64,000 nucleotides of DNA from RHKX01 sp046330415 (GTDB taxonomy: Bacteria > Actinomycetota > Thermoleophilia > Solirubrobacterales > 70-9). Positions 33,428 through 41,866 of this stretch are shown here, piece after piece; the stretch's first letter is position 1, and the number at the start of each line of letters is the position of its first letter. The stretch is taken from positions 62,001 through 126,000 of the forward strand of contig JAXLSW010000016.1 in assembly GCA_046330415.1 (NCBI GenBank), read 5' to 3'. Under the pieces are notes generated by a model. That model did no database searches, was not told the origin of the DNA, and saw nothing but the letters and a program-made list of their open reading frames with translations. The position numbers were made by a program, and so were the translations under genes.

Positions 33428-34983
33428 GCCTCTCCGGAGAGGCGCTCGCCGCGCCCGCGCCGCCGCTCGCCGACCTGCTGCGGCTCGGCATCGACGCCGA
33501 CCCCGAAGCCGTCGCCGTCGTCTCCGCCGAGGACGAGCTCACCTGGGCGGAGCTCGACGTCTCCGCCTCCCGGCTCGCCGGCGCCTACGCGGAGCGCTTC
33601 GAGCCGGGCGAGCGCCTCGCCTCGCTGATGCCGAACCGGACCGCGCTCCTGATCCACTACCTCGCCTGCTTCCGCGCCCGGCTCGTCGCCGTCCCGCTCA
33701 ACTACCGCTACACCCACCGCGAGATCGACCACGCGCTCGAGGTGAGCGGCGCGTGCGGAATCGTCGCCCATGCCGAGCGCGGCGAGGACCTCGCCGCGAG
33801 CGCCCTCGTCCCGGGATTGCGGGAGCGCTTCGTCTACGGGGGTGACGACGAACCGGGCTCGCCGCGGCTGGAGTCCCTGATCGAGGAGGGGCGCCCGCCC
33901 GCGGCCTTCGCGGCCGCCGGCGGCGAGGAGCCTGCGGCCATCTTCTTCACCTCCGGTAGCACCGGCCCGGCCAAGGGCGTCACCCACACGCACCGCTCGC
34001 TGCGCTGGATGATCGCCAGCGCCGCCGCCGCGTTCGGCCTCACCGCCGAGGACGTCTTCCTGCCCGGCTCCTCGATGTCGCACATCGGCTCGTTCCTGTG
34101 GGCGTTGAGCACGCTCTCGGTCGGCGGCCGCGTCGTCATCGCCCGCACCTTCGACAGCCATGAGCTGCTGCCGCTCCTGCGCGAGCACCGGCCGACGGTC
34201 CTGGCGATGATCCCGGCGGCGCTCTCCGCTCTGATCCACGACCACGACCTCGATCCCGCCGACCTCTCCAGCCTGCGGATCTGCCGCTCCGGCTCCGATG
34301 CCGTCTCGACCGAGCTGCTGCACGAGTTCGCCGCGCGCGCCGGCTTCCCCATCGATGAGGGCTACGGCATGACCGAGGTCGGGATCGCGACGCTCAACCC
34401 ACCATCGGGCGTCATCAAGCAGGGCTCGATCGGGCCACCGATCGCCGGCTTCGACATCGAGATCCGCGACGAGGACGGCGGCGCGCTCGGCGACGAGTCG
34501 GTGGGGAGGATCTGGATCCGCACGCGCAGCCGCATGGCCGGCTACTGGGAGGCCGAGGAGGCGACGTCGGAGATCGTCCGCGAGGACTGGCTCGACTCCG
34601 GCGACCTCGCCCGCACCGACGCCGACGGCTACCTGTGGTTCTTCGGCCGCAAGAAGCAGGTGATCGTCCACGACGGCTCCAACATCAGCCCGCTCGAGGT
34701 CGAGGGGGCGCTGCTCGAGCACCCGGCGATCGCGCTCGCCGGCGTCGTCGGCGTCCACGACGTCGTCCACGGTGAGAACGTTCGCGCCTACGTCACCCTG
34801 GAGGAGGGAGCCGAGCGCCCCCATCGCGCCGATCTCGTCGTCTTCGCCCGCGAGCGCGTCGGCTACAAGGCCCCCGAGGAGGTCGTCTTCCTCGACGAGA
34901 TGCCCCTCAACCCCACCGGCAAGATCGACCGGGCGGGCCTGAAGCGGCTGGCCGAGGAGCACCTCAACCCCCACGGCCTCTAG
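33424..34983 (+). CDS. Acyl-CoA synthetase (FadD-type AMP ligase)
   Basis: 519 residues. The P-loop AAIFFTSGSTGPAKGVTHTH is near residue 172, the GYGMTEVGIATL motif near 315, the DSGDLARTDADGYLWFFGR hinge near 392, and the catalytic lysine in PLNPTGKIDR near the C-terminus. It activates a carboxylic acid to a CoA thioester; chain length cannot be told. GTG 33424 is fixed by the overlap with the upstream gene. Confidence 0.87.
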   Translation: MSLSGEALAAPAPPLADLLRLGIDADPEAVAVVSAEDELTWAELDVSASRLAGAYAERFEPGERLASLMPNRTALLIHYLACFRARLVAVPLNYRYTHREIDHALEVSGACGIVAHAERGEDLAASALVPGLRERFVYGGDDEPGSPRLESLIEEGRPPAAFAAAGGEEPAAIFFTSGSTGPAKGVTHTHRSLRWMIASAAAAFGLTAEDVFLPGSSMSHIGSFLWALSTLSVGGRVVIARTFDSHELLPLLREHRPTVLAMIPAALSALIHDHDLDPADLSSLRICRSGSDAVSTELLHEFAARAGFPIDEGYGMTEVGIATLNPPSGVIKQGSIGPPIAGFDIEIRDEDGGALGDESVGRIWIRTRSRMAGYWEAEEATSEIVREDWLDSGDLARTDADGYLWFFGRKKQVIVHDGSNISPLEVEGALLEHPAIALAGVVGVHDVVHGENVRAYVTLEEGAERPHRADLVVFARERVGYKAPEEVVFLDEMPLNPTGKIDRAGLKRLAEEHLNPHGL

Positions 34984-35047
34984 GCCCCGTCGCAGCGGCA
35001 CCTCGTCCACCACGCCGAACGTAGGTGGTCGGCCCCCCGCCCCTTCG

Positions 35048-35095
35048 CCGAACGTACGTCCTTGGGCGCTATGCCACCCCATTCCGTACGTTCGG
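35048..35095. repeat. 48-bp palindromic element C, copy 1
   Basis: Perfect 11-bp arms CCGAACGTACG (35048-35058) and CGTACGTTCGG (35085-35095) around a 26-base core that ends ACCCCATTC. Copy 2 starts 79 bases on. Confidence 0.85.
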
Positions 35096-35126
35096 TGAGC
35101 GTCGCCCATCTCGCCCCCGCCCCTCG

Positions 35127-35174
35127 CCGAACGTACGTCGCTGGGCGCCATACGACCCCATTCCGTACGTTCGG
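35127..35174. repeat. 48-bp palindromic element C, copy 2
   Basis: Same arms as copy 1 and extended to 13 perfect pairs when CG (35125-35126) and CG (35175-35176) are included. The core differs at several bases but keeps TGGGCGC and ACCCCATTC. Confidence 0.85.
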
Positions 35175-35324
35175 CGGGGTGGTTGGGCCGCAGTCCGCGG
35201 CGTCGGGAGGGGAGCCGCCGCCGATCACTCACACCCGCCCTGGGCGGCATCGAGTACGCATCCCCGCGCCCGTGCCACGGTGGCGGTGGGTCGCCGGGGC
35301 GGCCGTTTCATCATCATTGTCGCC

Positions 35325-36392
35325 ATGGAAGTAGGAATCCCGAACGCGGAGCAGACCCTTCACGACCGCCGGATCGAGCGGCTCACGCCCCTCGCCACCC
35401 CGGCGCTGCTCATGCACGAGCACCCGCTTCCGGCCGAGCGCGTCGAGCAGGTCGTCGCCCACCGTGAGCAGGTGACCGCGATCCTCGACCGCGAGGACCC
35501 GCGCCTGATGGTCGTCGTCGGCCCGTGCTCGGTGCACGATCCCGCCGCCGCCCTCGACTACGCCCAGCGCCTCGCCGCCCTCGCTCCCGAGCTCGAGGAC
35601 CTGCTGCTCGTCATGCGCGTCTACTTCGAGAAGCCGCGGACGACGACCGGCTGGAAGGGCCTCATCAACGACCCGACCCTCGACGACTCCGGCGACGTCA
35701 ACACCGGCATGCGCACCGCCCGCGAGCTGCTCCTCAATGTGCTCGACCTGGGCCTCCCCGTCGGCTGCGAGTTCCTCGATCCGATCATCCCTCAGTACAT
35801 CGCCGACACCGTCTCCTGGGGAGCGATCGGCGCCCGCACGACCGAGAGCCAGACCCACCGCCAGCTCGCCTCCGGCCTGTCGATGCCGATCGGCTTCAAG
35901 AACCGCACCGACGGCGACGTCGCGGTCGCCGTCGACGCCGTCCGCGCCGCCGGCGCGCCTCACTCCTTCACCGGCGTCGAGGTCACCGGCGGCTCCGCGA
36001 TCCTGCGCACCACCGGCAACGAGGACTGCCACGTGATCCTCCGCGGCGGCGCCGAGCCCAACTACGACGCCGACTCGATCGCCGACACGCTGGGACGCCT
36101 CCGCGACGTGGGCCTTCCCGAGCGGGTCATCGTCGACGCCTCCCACGCCAACAGCGGCAAGGACCACGAGCGCCAGCCCTCCGTCTCCCGCGAGATCGGC
36201 CGCCAGGTCGCCGAGGGCAACGAGGCGATCGTCGGAGTCATGCTCGAGTCATTCCTCGTCGCCGGCAACCAGCCGATCAGCGATCACCTCACCTACGGCC
36301 AGTCGATCACCGACAAGTGCATGGACTGGGAGATGACCGTCGAGGTCCTGCAGGGTCTCGACGAGGACGCCCGCGCCCGCCGCTCGGGCTGA
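35325..36392 (+). CDS. aroF/aroG/aroH-type: 3-deoxy-D-arabino-heptulosonate 7-phosphate (DAHP) synthase, type I
   Basis: 355 residues, full length for the type I alpha enzymes. It condenses phosphoenolpyruvate and erythrose 4-phosphate, the first step of the shikimate pathway. Landmarks: VVVGPCSVHDP near residue 65 with the metal-binding Cys, YFEKPRTTTGWKGLINDP near 102, GARTTESQTHR near 175, GFKNRTDG near 195, and IVDASHANSGKDH near 270 with the metal His. Metal Glu and Asp ligands are expected in MLESFL and near SITDKCMDW. ATG 35325 gives the family N-terminus. Which aromatic amino acid inhibits it cannot be told. Confidence 0.92.
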   Translation: MEVGIPNAEQTLHDRRIERLTPLATPALLMHEHPLPAERVEQVVAHREQVTAILDREDPRLMVVVGPCSVHDPAAALDYAQRLAALAPELEDLLLVMRVYFEKPRTTTGWKGLINDPTLDDSGDVNTGMRTARELLLNVLDLGLPVGCEFLDPIIPQYIADTVSWGAIGARTTESQTHRQLASGLSMPIGFKNRTDGDVAVAVDAVRAAGAPHSFTGVEVTGGSAILRTTGNEDCHVILRGGAEPNYDADSIADTLGRLRDVGLPERVIVDASHANSGKDHERQPSVSREIGRQVAEGNEAIVGVMLESFLVAGNQPISDHLTYGQSITDKCMDWEMTVEVLQGLDEDARARRSG

Positions 36393-36412
36393 GCGCGGCG
36401 CCCGGGTGGCGC

Positions 36413-36898
36413 CTACCTCCGCTTGCCGCGCAGCTCCGCGGCCAGCTCGCCGCGGCCGACCTCGTGGCCGGCGGCGCACCGCAGCTCCGCCCGGACCTGC
36501 TCGCCGCAGCCGCGGTGGGTGAGCTCGATCGGGCCGGAGCCGTCGGCGAGCCAGCGATCTCCCCACTGCATCAGGGCGATCAGCGCGGGGAGGAGGTCGC
36601 GTCCCCTCTCGGTCAGGACGTAGCGCTGGCGGGTGCGCTGACCGGGCTCCTTGTAGGGCTCGCGTTCGAGCAGACCGGCGTCGGTGAGCTCGGCGAGCCG
36701 CTTGGCGGCGACCGGCTCGCTGATGTTCGCCCGCGCGGCGAAGTCGTCGAAGCGGGAAGTGCCGTAGGAGGCCTCGCGGAGGACGAGGAACGCGGAGCGG
36801 CTCGAGAGCAGCTCGAGCGTGCGGGCGATCGAGCAGGCGTCGGAGTTCCAGCGCTCCAGACCGGCCAGCTCCATCGGGTGCTGTGTGACGGATGTCAT
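36413..36898 (-). CDS. HxlR-family transcriptional regulator
   Basis: 161 residues. The winged helix is seen as CSIARTLELLSSRSAFLVLREASYGTSRFDDF, ISEPVAAKRLAELTDAGLLEREPY and RQRYVLTERGRDLLPAL, the typical HxlR order with a Cys near residue 23 that some members use as a sensor. The C-terminal extension (LADGSGPIELTHRGCGEQV) holds more cysteines. Divergent from the MFS exporter with two matching palindromes between them, so it is expected to control itself and the exporter. ATG 36898 is chosen; an ATG at 36928 is possible. Confidence 0.85.
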   Translation of the reverse strand: MTSVTQHPMELAGLERWNSDACSIARTLELLSSRSAFLVLREASYGTSRFDDFAARANISEPVAAKRLAELTDAGLLEREPYKEPGQRTRQRYVLTERGRDLLPALIALMQWGDRWLADGSGPIELTHRGCGEQVRAELRCAAGHEVGRGELAAELRGKRR

Positions 36899-36912
36899 GG
36901 GGGATACCTTAG

Positions 36913-36974
36913 CTGACTGCTCAAACACTAAGTCAGGCCTGCTAGGTTGCTGACTATGTCCAGCCTAAGTCAGC
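36913..36974. promoter_or_regulatory. Two identical-architecture HxlR operators
   Basis: Site 1 is CTGACT (36913-36918), 12 bases, AGTCAG (36931-36936). Site 2 is GCTGACT (36949-36955), 12 bases, AGTCAGC (36968-36974). Same half site, same spacing, centres 37 bp apart. Site 2 spans the exporter's ATG at 36956, so binding would block that gene directly. Confidence 0.75.
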
Positions 36975-38734
36975 GTCTCGGCGGACTCCGCCGCGGCGAC
37001 GCCTCCCCGTCCCTCGTCCTCCTGATCGTCTGCGCGGGTGTCGTCCTCGCCAGCCTCGACCTCTTCATCGTCAACGTCGCCCTGCCGGAGATGGCGAAGG
37101 ACCTCGGCGCGAGCGGACTCGACGAGCTCTCCTGGGTCCTCAACGCCTACGCCATCGTCTACGCGTCGCTGCTCGTGCTGCTCGGCCGGATCTCCGACGG
37201 CCACAGCCGCCGCAACGGCTTCCTCCTCGGCCTCGGGATCTTCATCGTCGCGTCCGCGGCCTGCGCGATGTCGACGAGCGTCGAGATGCTCGTCGCCTTC
37301 CGGATCGTCCAGGCGGTCGGCGCGGCGCTGCTGACGCCGACGTCGCTCAGCCTCGTGCTCGCGACCGCCGAGCCGGAGCAGCGCCAGAGCTCCGTCCGCG
37401 CCTGGACCGCGGTCGGCGGCGCCGCCGCGGCGCTCGGCCCGGTCATCGGCGGCCTCCTCGTCGGCCTGAGCTGGCACTGGGTCTTCATCGTCAACGTGCC
37501 GATCGGCATCGTCGCCTTCGTCGTCGCCTGGATGCGGCTGCCGGAGGTCCCCGGCCACCCGGTCCCGCGCCCCGACGCGCTGGGAGCCGCCCTCGTCACC
37601 GCCGGGGTAGCGCTGCTCACACTCGGGCTCGTCGAGGGGCAGAGCTGGGGATGGGGCTCGGCGCAGACGATCGCCGTGCTCGCCCTCGCCGTGGCCGGGA
37701 TCGCTGCCTTCGTGCTGCATTGCCTCCACGCCCGCAACCCGCTCGTGGAGCCCGCCCTCTTCCGGATCCCGACCTTCACCGGCGCGTCGGTCTCGATGCT
37801 CCTCTTCTCGGTCGCCTTCGGCGCGATGCTGCTCTCGACGATCCTCTGGATGCAGGAGGTGTGGGGATGGAGCGCCCTCGAGTCGGGGCTCGCGCTCGCG
37901 CCGGGCCCGGCGATGGTGCCGATCTTCTCCTTCCTCGTCGCCGGCCGGCTGATCGAGCGCTTCGGCGCCGGTCCGGTGGTCGGCCTCGGCGCGGCGACCT
38001 TCGCCGCGGGCTGCCTCGTCTGGGTCGCCGGCGTCGGGCTCGAGCCTCACTACGTCGGCCCGATGCTGATCGGCGCGATCGTCACCGGCATCGGCGTCGG
38101 GCTCACCCTGCCGACGCTGATGGCCACCGCCTCCGGCTCGTTGCCTCCCGAGTCCTTCGCGGTCGGCTCTGGGGTCGTCAACATGCTGCGCCAGGTCGGC
38201 CTCGCCATCGGCGTCGCGATCCTGATCGCGATCCTGGGCGAGCCCGCAACCCCCGACGCCGCGCTCGACGTCTTCCGGACCAGCTGGGAGTTCATCGCGG
38301 CCGCGTCGCTGCTGGCCGGGATCGCGGGCGGCGTGCTCCTGTCGTCGCGGCGGACCCCGCGACCGCCGCTCAGGAGCCCGTCAGCGCGCCGGCGCGCTGA
38401 TGAGCTGGCCGAAGCAGTACAGGCTCGTGGCGTCGACGCAGTTGAAGACCAGCATCAGGTCCGGGTGGGCGGTGCTGACGGCGACGAGGGGGCCGTCGTC
38501 GGCGCGGTCGGCACTCGTCGCGCCCGGCCCGACGCTGAACTTGGAGCTGGTCTGATCGATGAGGTCGCTGACGATGAGCGTCCCGCTCGAGGTGTTGCGC
38601 ACCCTGTAGCCCGCGGTGCTTGCTGGGCTCGAATCCCCGAGCAGGTCCATCTGCATCTCGGGGACCGAGAACACGAGCGGGCTGTTGGCGGTGTCGTCGA
38701 CGTGGGCGCCGAAGGCGCGCACGAGCCCGGTTGA
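36956..38734 (+). CDS. MFS drug exporter, DHA2 (14-helix) type
   Basis: Begins with LASLDLFIVNVALPEMAKDL near residue 25 (motif D1 of DHA2 transporters), LGRISDGHSRRNGFLLGLG near 80 (motif A) and LTPTSLSLVLATAEP, then GPVIGGLLVGLSWHWVFIVN (motif C). It exports small molecules by proton antiport. The family part ends near 38375; the frame stays open to 38734, reading antisense through the next gene and adding about 115 unrelated residues. Since a stop in another frame lies at 38400, a small indel near 38375 could explain the overlong tail. ATG 36956 is preferred over TTG 36947. Confidence 0.8.
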   Translation: MSSLSQRLGGLRRGDASPSLVLLIVCAGVVLASLDLFIVNVALPEMAKDLGASGLDELSWVLNAYAIVYASLLVLLGRISDGHSRRNGFLLGLGIFIVASAACAMSTSVEMLVAFRIVQAVGAALLTPTSLSLVLATAEPEQRQSSVRAWTAVGGAAAALGPVIGGLLVGLSWHWVFIVNVPIGIVAFVVAWMRLPEVPGHPVPRPDALGAALVTAGVALLTLGLVEGQSWGWGSAQTIAVLALAVAGIAAFVLHCLHARNPLVEPALFRIPTFTGASVSMLLFSVAFGAMLLSTILWMQEVWGWSALESGLALAPGPAMVPIFSFLVAGRLIERFGAGPVVGLGAATFAAGCLVWVAGVGLEPHYVGPMLIGAIVTGIGVGLTLPTLMATASGSLPPESFAVGSGVVNMLRQVGLAIGVAILIAILGEPATPDAALDVFRTSWEFIAAASLLAGIAGGVLLSSRRTPRPPLRSPSARRRADELAEAVQARGVDAVEDQHQVRVGGADGDEGAVVGAVGTRRARPDAELGAGLIDEVADDERPARGVAHPVARGACWARIPEQVHLHLGDREHERAVGGVVDVGAEGAHEPG

Positions 38735-39015
38735 GTCGATCCCGCCGAGGGTTCCCGGCGTTCGTGGCGCCGCCGCGCTGTCGTCGGCGGAGGAGGCCGC
38801 GCTCGACCTTCCCCAGCGTCGACTCGTCCAGGTCGAACTCCGCTCAGCCCGTTGTCGCGGACGTCCTGACTCTTGACCTGGCCGTCCTTGATGTTCTTGG
38901 ACTTGACGCTGTCGCGGCCGAGGCCGGCGGCGTAGGCGCCGCCCGCCATCGCGACGATCAGCGCCAGCGTCGCAACGACGTTCGCGTAGCTGATCGATCC
39001 CCGCAGGCGCTCCAT
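38381..39015 (-). pseudogene. Secreted/anchored surface protein, two frameshifts
   Basis: The start, RGSISYANVVATLALIVAMA with SVKSKNIKDGQVKSQDVRDN, is a very common Thermoleophilia type of exported protein: one hydrophobic helix followed by a charged repeat-like stretch. The frame then slips near 38838 (DLDESTLGKV continues elsewhere) and near 38805, after which the C-terminal domain GAHVDDTANSPLVFSVPEMQ to the stop at 38381 is intact. Read through, it would be about 210 residues. Function unknown. Overlapped by the tail of the MFS frame. Confidence 0.6.
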
Positions 39016-39051
39016 CGCGGCGAACCTACACCGGCGGTGACGTGCTGGTCA

Positions 39052-39810
39052 ATGGGACCGGAGCCGAGCGCACCGCGGCCGGGTGAGATTCTCTCTCCTG
39101 TGAGCGGAGCCGCTGAGACCGCGGGGAAGGGGCAGAAGCCCGCCGGGACCCCGCGCGAGGTCATCGCAGCGCTCCTCATCCTCACCTTCACGGCGGGGGT
39201 GGTGGACGCCGTCAGCCTCCTCGGCCTCGGTCGCGTCTTCGTCGCCAACATGACCGGCAACGTCGTCCTGCTCGGCTTCGCCATCGCGGGCGCAAGCGGC
39301 TTCTCGGTGCTCGCCACCCTCTGCTCGCTGGCGGGGTTCACTGCTGGAGCCGGAGCGGCGACCCTGGTCAACCGCCGTCGCCGCACAGATGTCGGCGGCT
39401 GGCTGGCCGCGGCGCTTCTGATCGAGATCGCGATGTTCGCCGCCGCGGCGATCATCTGCATCGGCATGGGGATCGACGCCGACGAGGACCGCCGCTTCGT
39501 CGCAATCGTCCTGCTCGCGATGGGCATGGGGATCCGCAGCGCCGCGGTCCGCGACCTCTCCGTGAAGGACCTCAACACGACTGTCGTGACGATGACCATG
39601 ACCAGCCTCCTCGCGGACCTTCGCTCCGGCGCCCCCGAGGGCACGAGCAACGCGCGTCGCTTCGGGGCGATTGCGGCGATGTTGCTCGGCGCGGTGGCCG
39701 GCGCCCTGCTCGTCCTGCACGCGAGCCTCTCGGCGGCACTGCTTCTCGCGGTCGCCTGCTCGGTGGCGGGCTTGGTGATGCTGCTGCGAGCCGAGCGCAT
39801 CCACCTTTGA
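39052..39810 (+). CDS. DUF1275 (YoaK-type) membrane protein
   Basis: 252 residues. Six hydrophobic helices with the family opening LTFTAGVVDAVSLLGLGRVF and NMTGNVVLLGFAIAG near residues 55-80, and MGMGIRSAAVRDLSVKDLNT near 165. Function of the family is unknown. ATG 39052 and GTG 39100 are both possible; the residues between are disordered, so the true start is uncertain. Confidence 0.78.
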   Translation: MGPEPSAPRPGEILSPVSGAAETAGKGQKPAGTPREVIAALLILTFTAGVVDAVSLLGLGRVFVANMTGNVVLLGFAIAGASGFSVLATLCSLAGFTAGAGAATLVNRRRRTDVGGWLAAALLIEIAMFAAAAIICIGMGIDADEDRRFVAIVLLAMGMGIRSAAVRDLSVKDLNTTVVTMTMTSLLADLRSGAPEGTSNARRFGAIAAMLLGAVAGALLVLHASLSAALLLAVACSVAGLVMLLRAERIHL

Positions 39811-39843
39811 GCGACGCGGGCGCCGGTGGGTGGGCTCCGCGCT

Positions 39844-40722
39844 TCAGCCGCTCGCGGTTGACGTCGGCGCCGGCAGGGCGTCGCGCAGCGCGTTCACCAG
39901 CGCTGCCAGGATGACCGCGGCCGATCCCGCCACCACGGCTGCGGCGAGAACGAACTGGGCATCGAGTGCGGTCAGCCGGAGGCGCCCGAGGTCGGAGGCG
40001 ACGGCGATGCAGACGGCGACGAAGGCGCCGACGAGCGCGACGGCGACCCCGATCGCGACGTAGCGCTTGATCACCGCGGGCTGCATGCCGCTGCGGTCGG
40101 AGCTGAAGGTGTCGGGGTCGAGCGATGTCGCGATCAGCGTCACGAGCGCGGTCCAGCCGGCGACGACGAGGAAGCCACCGACCACGTCGCTGGGCCGGTG
40201 CCATCCGGCGGCGATCGTCGCGATCCCGATGCACACCCCGTACAGCAGCGCGATCGCGATCACCGCTCTTCGCAGCCGCGGCGGCGCAACGAGGATCGCG
40301 GCCACCCCGATCGAGAAGGCGATCGTCGTGTGCCCGCTGGGGAAGGAGTTGCCGTAGACCGCCTCTGCGGGCCCGAGGAGGTTCGGCCGCTCGAGCGCGA
40401 AATGCTTGAGGAACTCGGTGATCAGGACCGAACCGACGACCACCGTGCCCGCCAGCAGCGCCAGCACCTCGCGGTGGCGCAGCAGCGCGATCAGCATCAG
40501 CAGGCCGATCGCGATCGCAAGCGAGATCACGTCGATCGTCGCCAGCAGCTCCCCGGCCGCATCGTGAGCGCGCCCGCGCGGCCTGCCGTCGTAGGCAGCC
40601 TGATCCAGCTTCTGCCCGGCCTCGGTCCGGACCCACAACCAGTAGGCCACGGCGAGCCCCGCCCACGATGCGATCGAGAGCAGGAGCAGGGGCAGGCGGC
40701 TGGAGCGCTCCGAAGGGCCCAT
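39844..40722 (-). CDS. PAP2-family membrane phosphatase
   Basis: 292 residues, about seven hydrophobic helices. The three phosphatase motifs are present: KHFALERP near residue 110, SFPSGHTT near 130, and GWHRPSDVVGG near 175 (K-RP, PSGH, SR/HRPSD-type). Such enzymes remove phosphate from lipid phosphates or undecaprenyl diphosphate at the outer face. Two further helices after the domain are extra. Substrate not determined. Confidence 0.85.
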   Translation of the reverse strand: MGPSERSSRLPLLLLSIASWAGLAVAYWLWVRTEAGQKLDQAAYDGRPRGRAHDAAGELLATIDVISLAIAIGLLMLIALLRHREVLALLAGTVVVGSVLITEFLKHFALERPNLLGPAEAVYGNSFPSGHTTIAFSIGVAAILVAPPRLRRAVIAIALLYGVCIGIATIAAGWHRPSDVVGGFLVVAGWTALVTLIATSLDPDTFSSDRSGMQPAVIKRYVAIGVAVALVGAFVAVCIAVASDLGRLRLTALDAQFVLAAAVVAGSAAVILAALVNALRDALPAPTSTASG

Positions 40723-40830
40723 CGCTGGAGCCTACGAGCGCGCGGCCGGTCACCCCCGTCCGCCAGCCGTCCCGCGATGATGGCACCGTCGCCCCACCCC
40801 CCAGCCGAAGCCGAACCAGAGGAGAGCCAG

Positions 40831-41124
40831 ATGATCATCGTCCACGGAACCGCAACCGCCGCCGAGGGCAACCTCGACGCGCTGCTCGAGGCGAGCCGCG
40901 CCCACGTCGCCCGCTCCCTGACCGAGCCCGGCTGCATCAGCCACGAGGTGACGCAGGGAGTCGACGATCCCAACCGCCTCGTCTTCGTCGAGCGCTGGAC
41001 CGACATGGACGCCCTGCAGACCCACTTCAACGTCCCCGAAGCCCACGAGTTCGGCGCCGCCGTGCTCACCCTGACCAACGGCACCTTCACCCTGGAGATG
41101 TTCGAGGCCGAGGTGGTTGAGTAG
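40831..41124 (+). CDS. Antibiotic biosynthesis monooxygenase (ABM) domain protein
   Basis: 97 residues, the dimeric ferredoxin-like ABM fold: VHGTATAAEGNLDALLEASR, EPGCISHEVTQG, RLVFVERWTDMDALQTHFNV. Members include cofactor-free quinol-type monooxygenases (YgiN). ATG 40831 is preceded by GAGGAGAG. The GAP-family gene starts 4 bases after its stop, suggesting cotranscription. Confidence 0.82.
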   Translation: MIIVHGTATAAEGNLDALLEASRAHVARSLTEPGCISHEVTQGVDDPNRLVFVERWTDMDALQTHFNVPEAHEFGAAVLTLTNGTFTLEMFEAEVVE

Positions 41125-41128
41125 GCCG

Positions 41129-41855
41129 ATGGCGGACGCCATCGGCGACATCCTGCCGCTGGCTGTCGTCGTCGCGCTCAGCCCGATACCGATCATCGGC
41201 GTCACGTTGATGCTGGCGACCCCGCGAGCCCGCTCCAACGGGCTCGCCTTCCTCGGCGGCTGGATCGTCGGCCTCGCCGTCGCCGGGGCCGTCTTCCTCC
41301 TTCTCTCAGGCGGCGCCGGTGCGGCCTCCGACGGCGGCCCGGCCACCTGGGTCAGCGTCCTCAAGATCGTGCTCGGCCTCTTCATGCTCCGCGTCGCGTT
41401 ACGACAGTGGCGAGGCCGTCCGCGCGACGGGGCCAAGGCGCCGATGCCGAAGTGGATGCAGAGCGTGGACCACTTCAAGGCCCCCAAGGCGGCCCAGCTG
41501 GCCGTGCTGCTGTCGGCAGTCAGCGAAGAACCTCATCATCATCATCGCCGCGACGGCTGCGATTTCGGAGACCGACGACGCCGCCCAGCAGGCCATCGCC
41601 TACGCGGTCTTCATCCTCATCGCCTCCGTCGGCCTGGGCGTCCTGCTGGCCATCTATCTCCTCGACGACGCACCGGCCCGGCCCACCACGCCGACCTCCG
41701 CGGGCTGGATGACCCACAACAACGCCGCGATCGGCCGTGATCTGCGTGGTGATCGGCGCAAAGCTGATCGGCGACGGCATCAGCGGTCTCGGTCTGAGCG
41801 TACGGCACGCCAAGACCGCGCCACGCTTGCCCGCACGATCCGTTGGGGCAACTAG
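41129..41855 (+). pseudogene. GAP-family membrane protein with two frameshifts
   Basis: Starts with ILPLAVVVALSPIPIIGVTL and SNGLAFLGGWIVGLAVAGAV, as in the mycobacterial GAP (Sap) transporters of glycopeptidolipids. The family sequence slips frame near 41523 (KNLIIIIAATAAISE follows) and near 41733 (VICVVIGAKLIGDGISGLGL follows). All expected helices are there in order, so this is one gene with two indels or one assembled with errors. The end position is approximate. Family role is export of large surface lipids. Confidence 0.6.
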
Positions 41856-41866
41856 GCTGCCGGCCG

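Larger units (their letters stand above)
34984..35324. other. Gene-free leader region of the DAHP synthase gene with tandem palindromes
   Basis: No ORF is credible. The first 200 bases carry two full copies of palindromic element C (35048-35095, 35127-35174) and a partial left arm near 35014. The last 140 bases before the start are GC-rich with no clear promoter; a leader peptide with aromatic codon runs was looked for and not seen. Confidence 0.7.

Noticed and set aside
35177..35324. T-box or aromatic-amino-acid leader peptide before DAHP synthase
   Set aside because: No T-box-like sequence, no short ORF rich in Phe/Tyr/Trp codons and no terminator/antiterminator pair seen.
38400..38734. 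C-terminal extension of the MFS exporter as a real domain
   Set aside because: The extra 115 residues are the antisense of the surface-protein gene and show no fold-like pattern.
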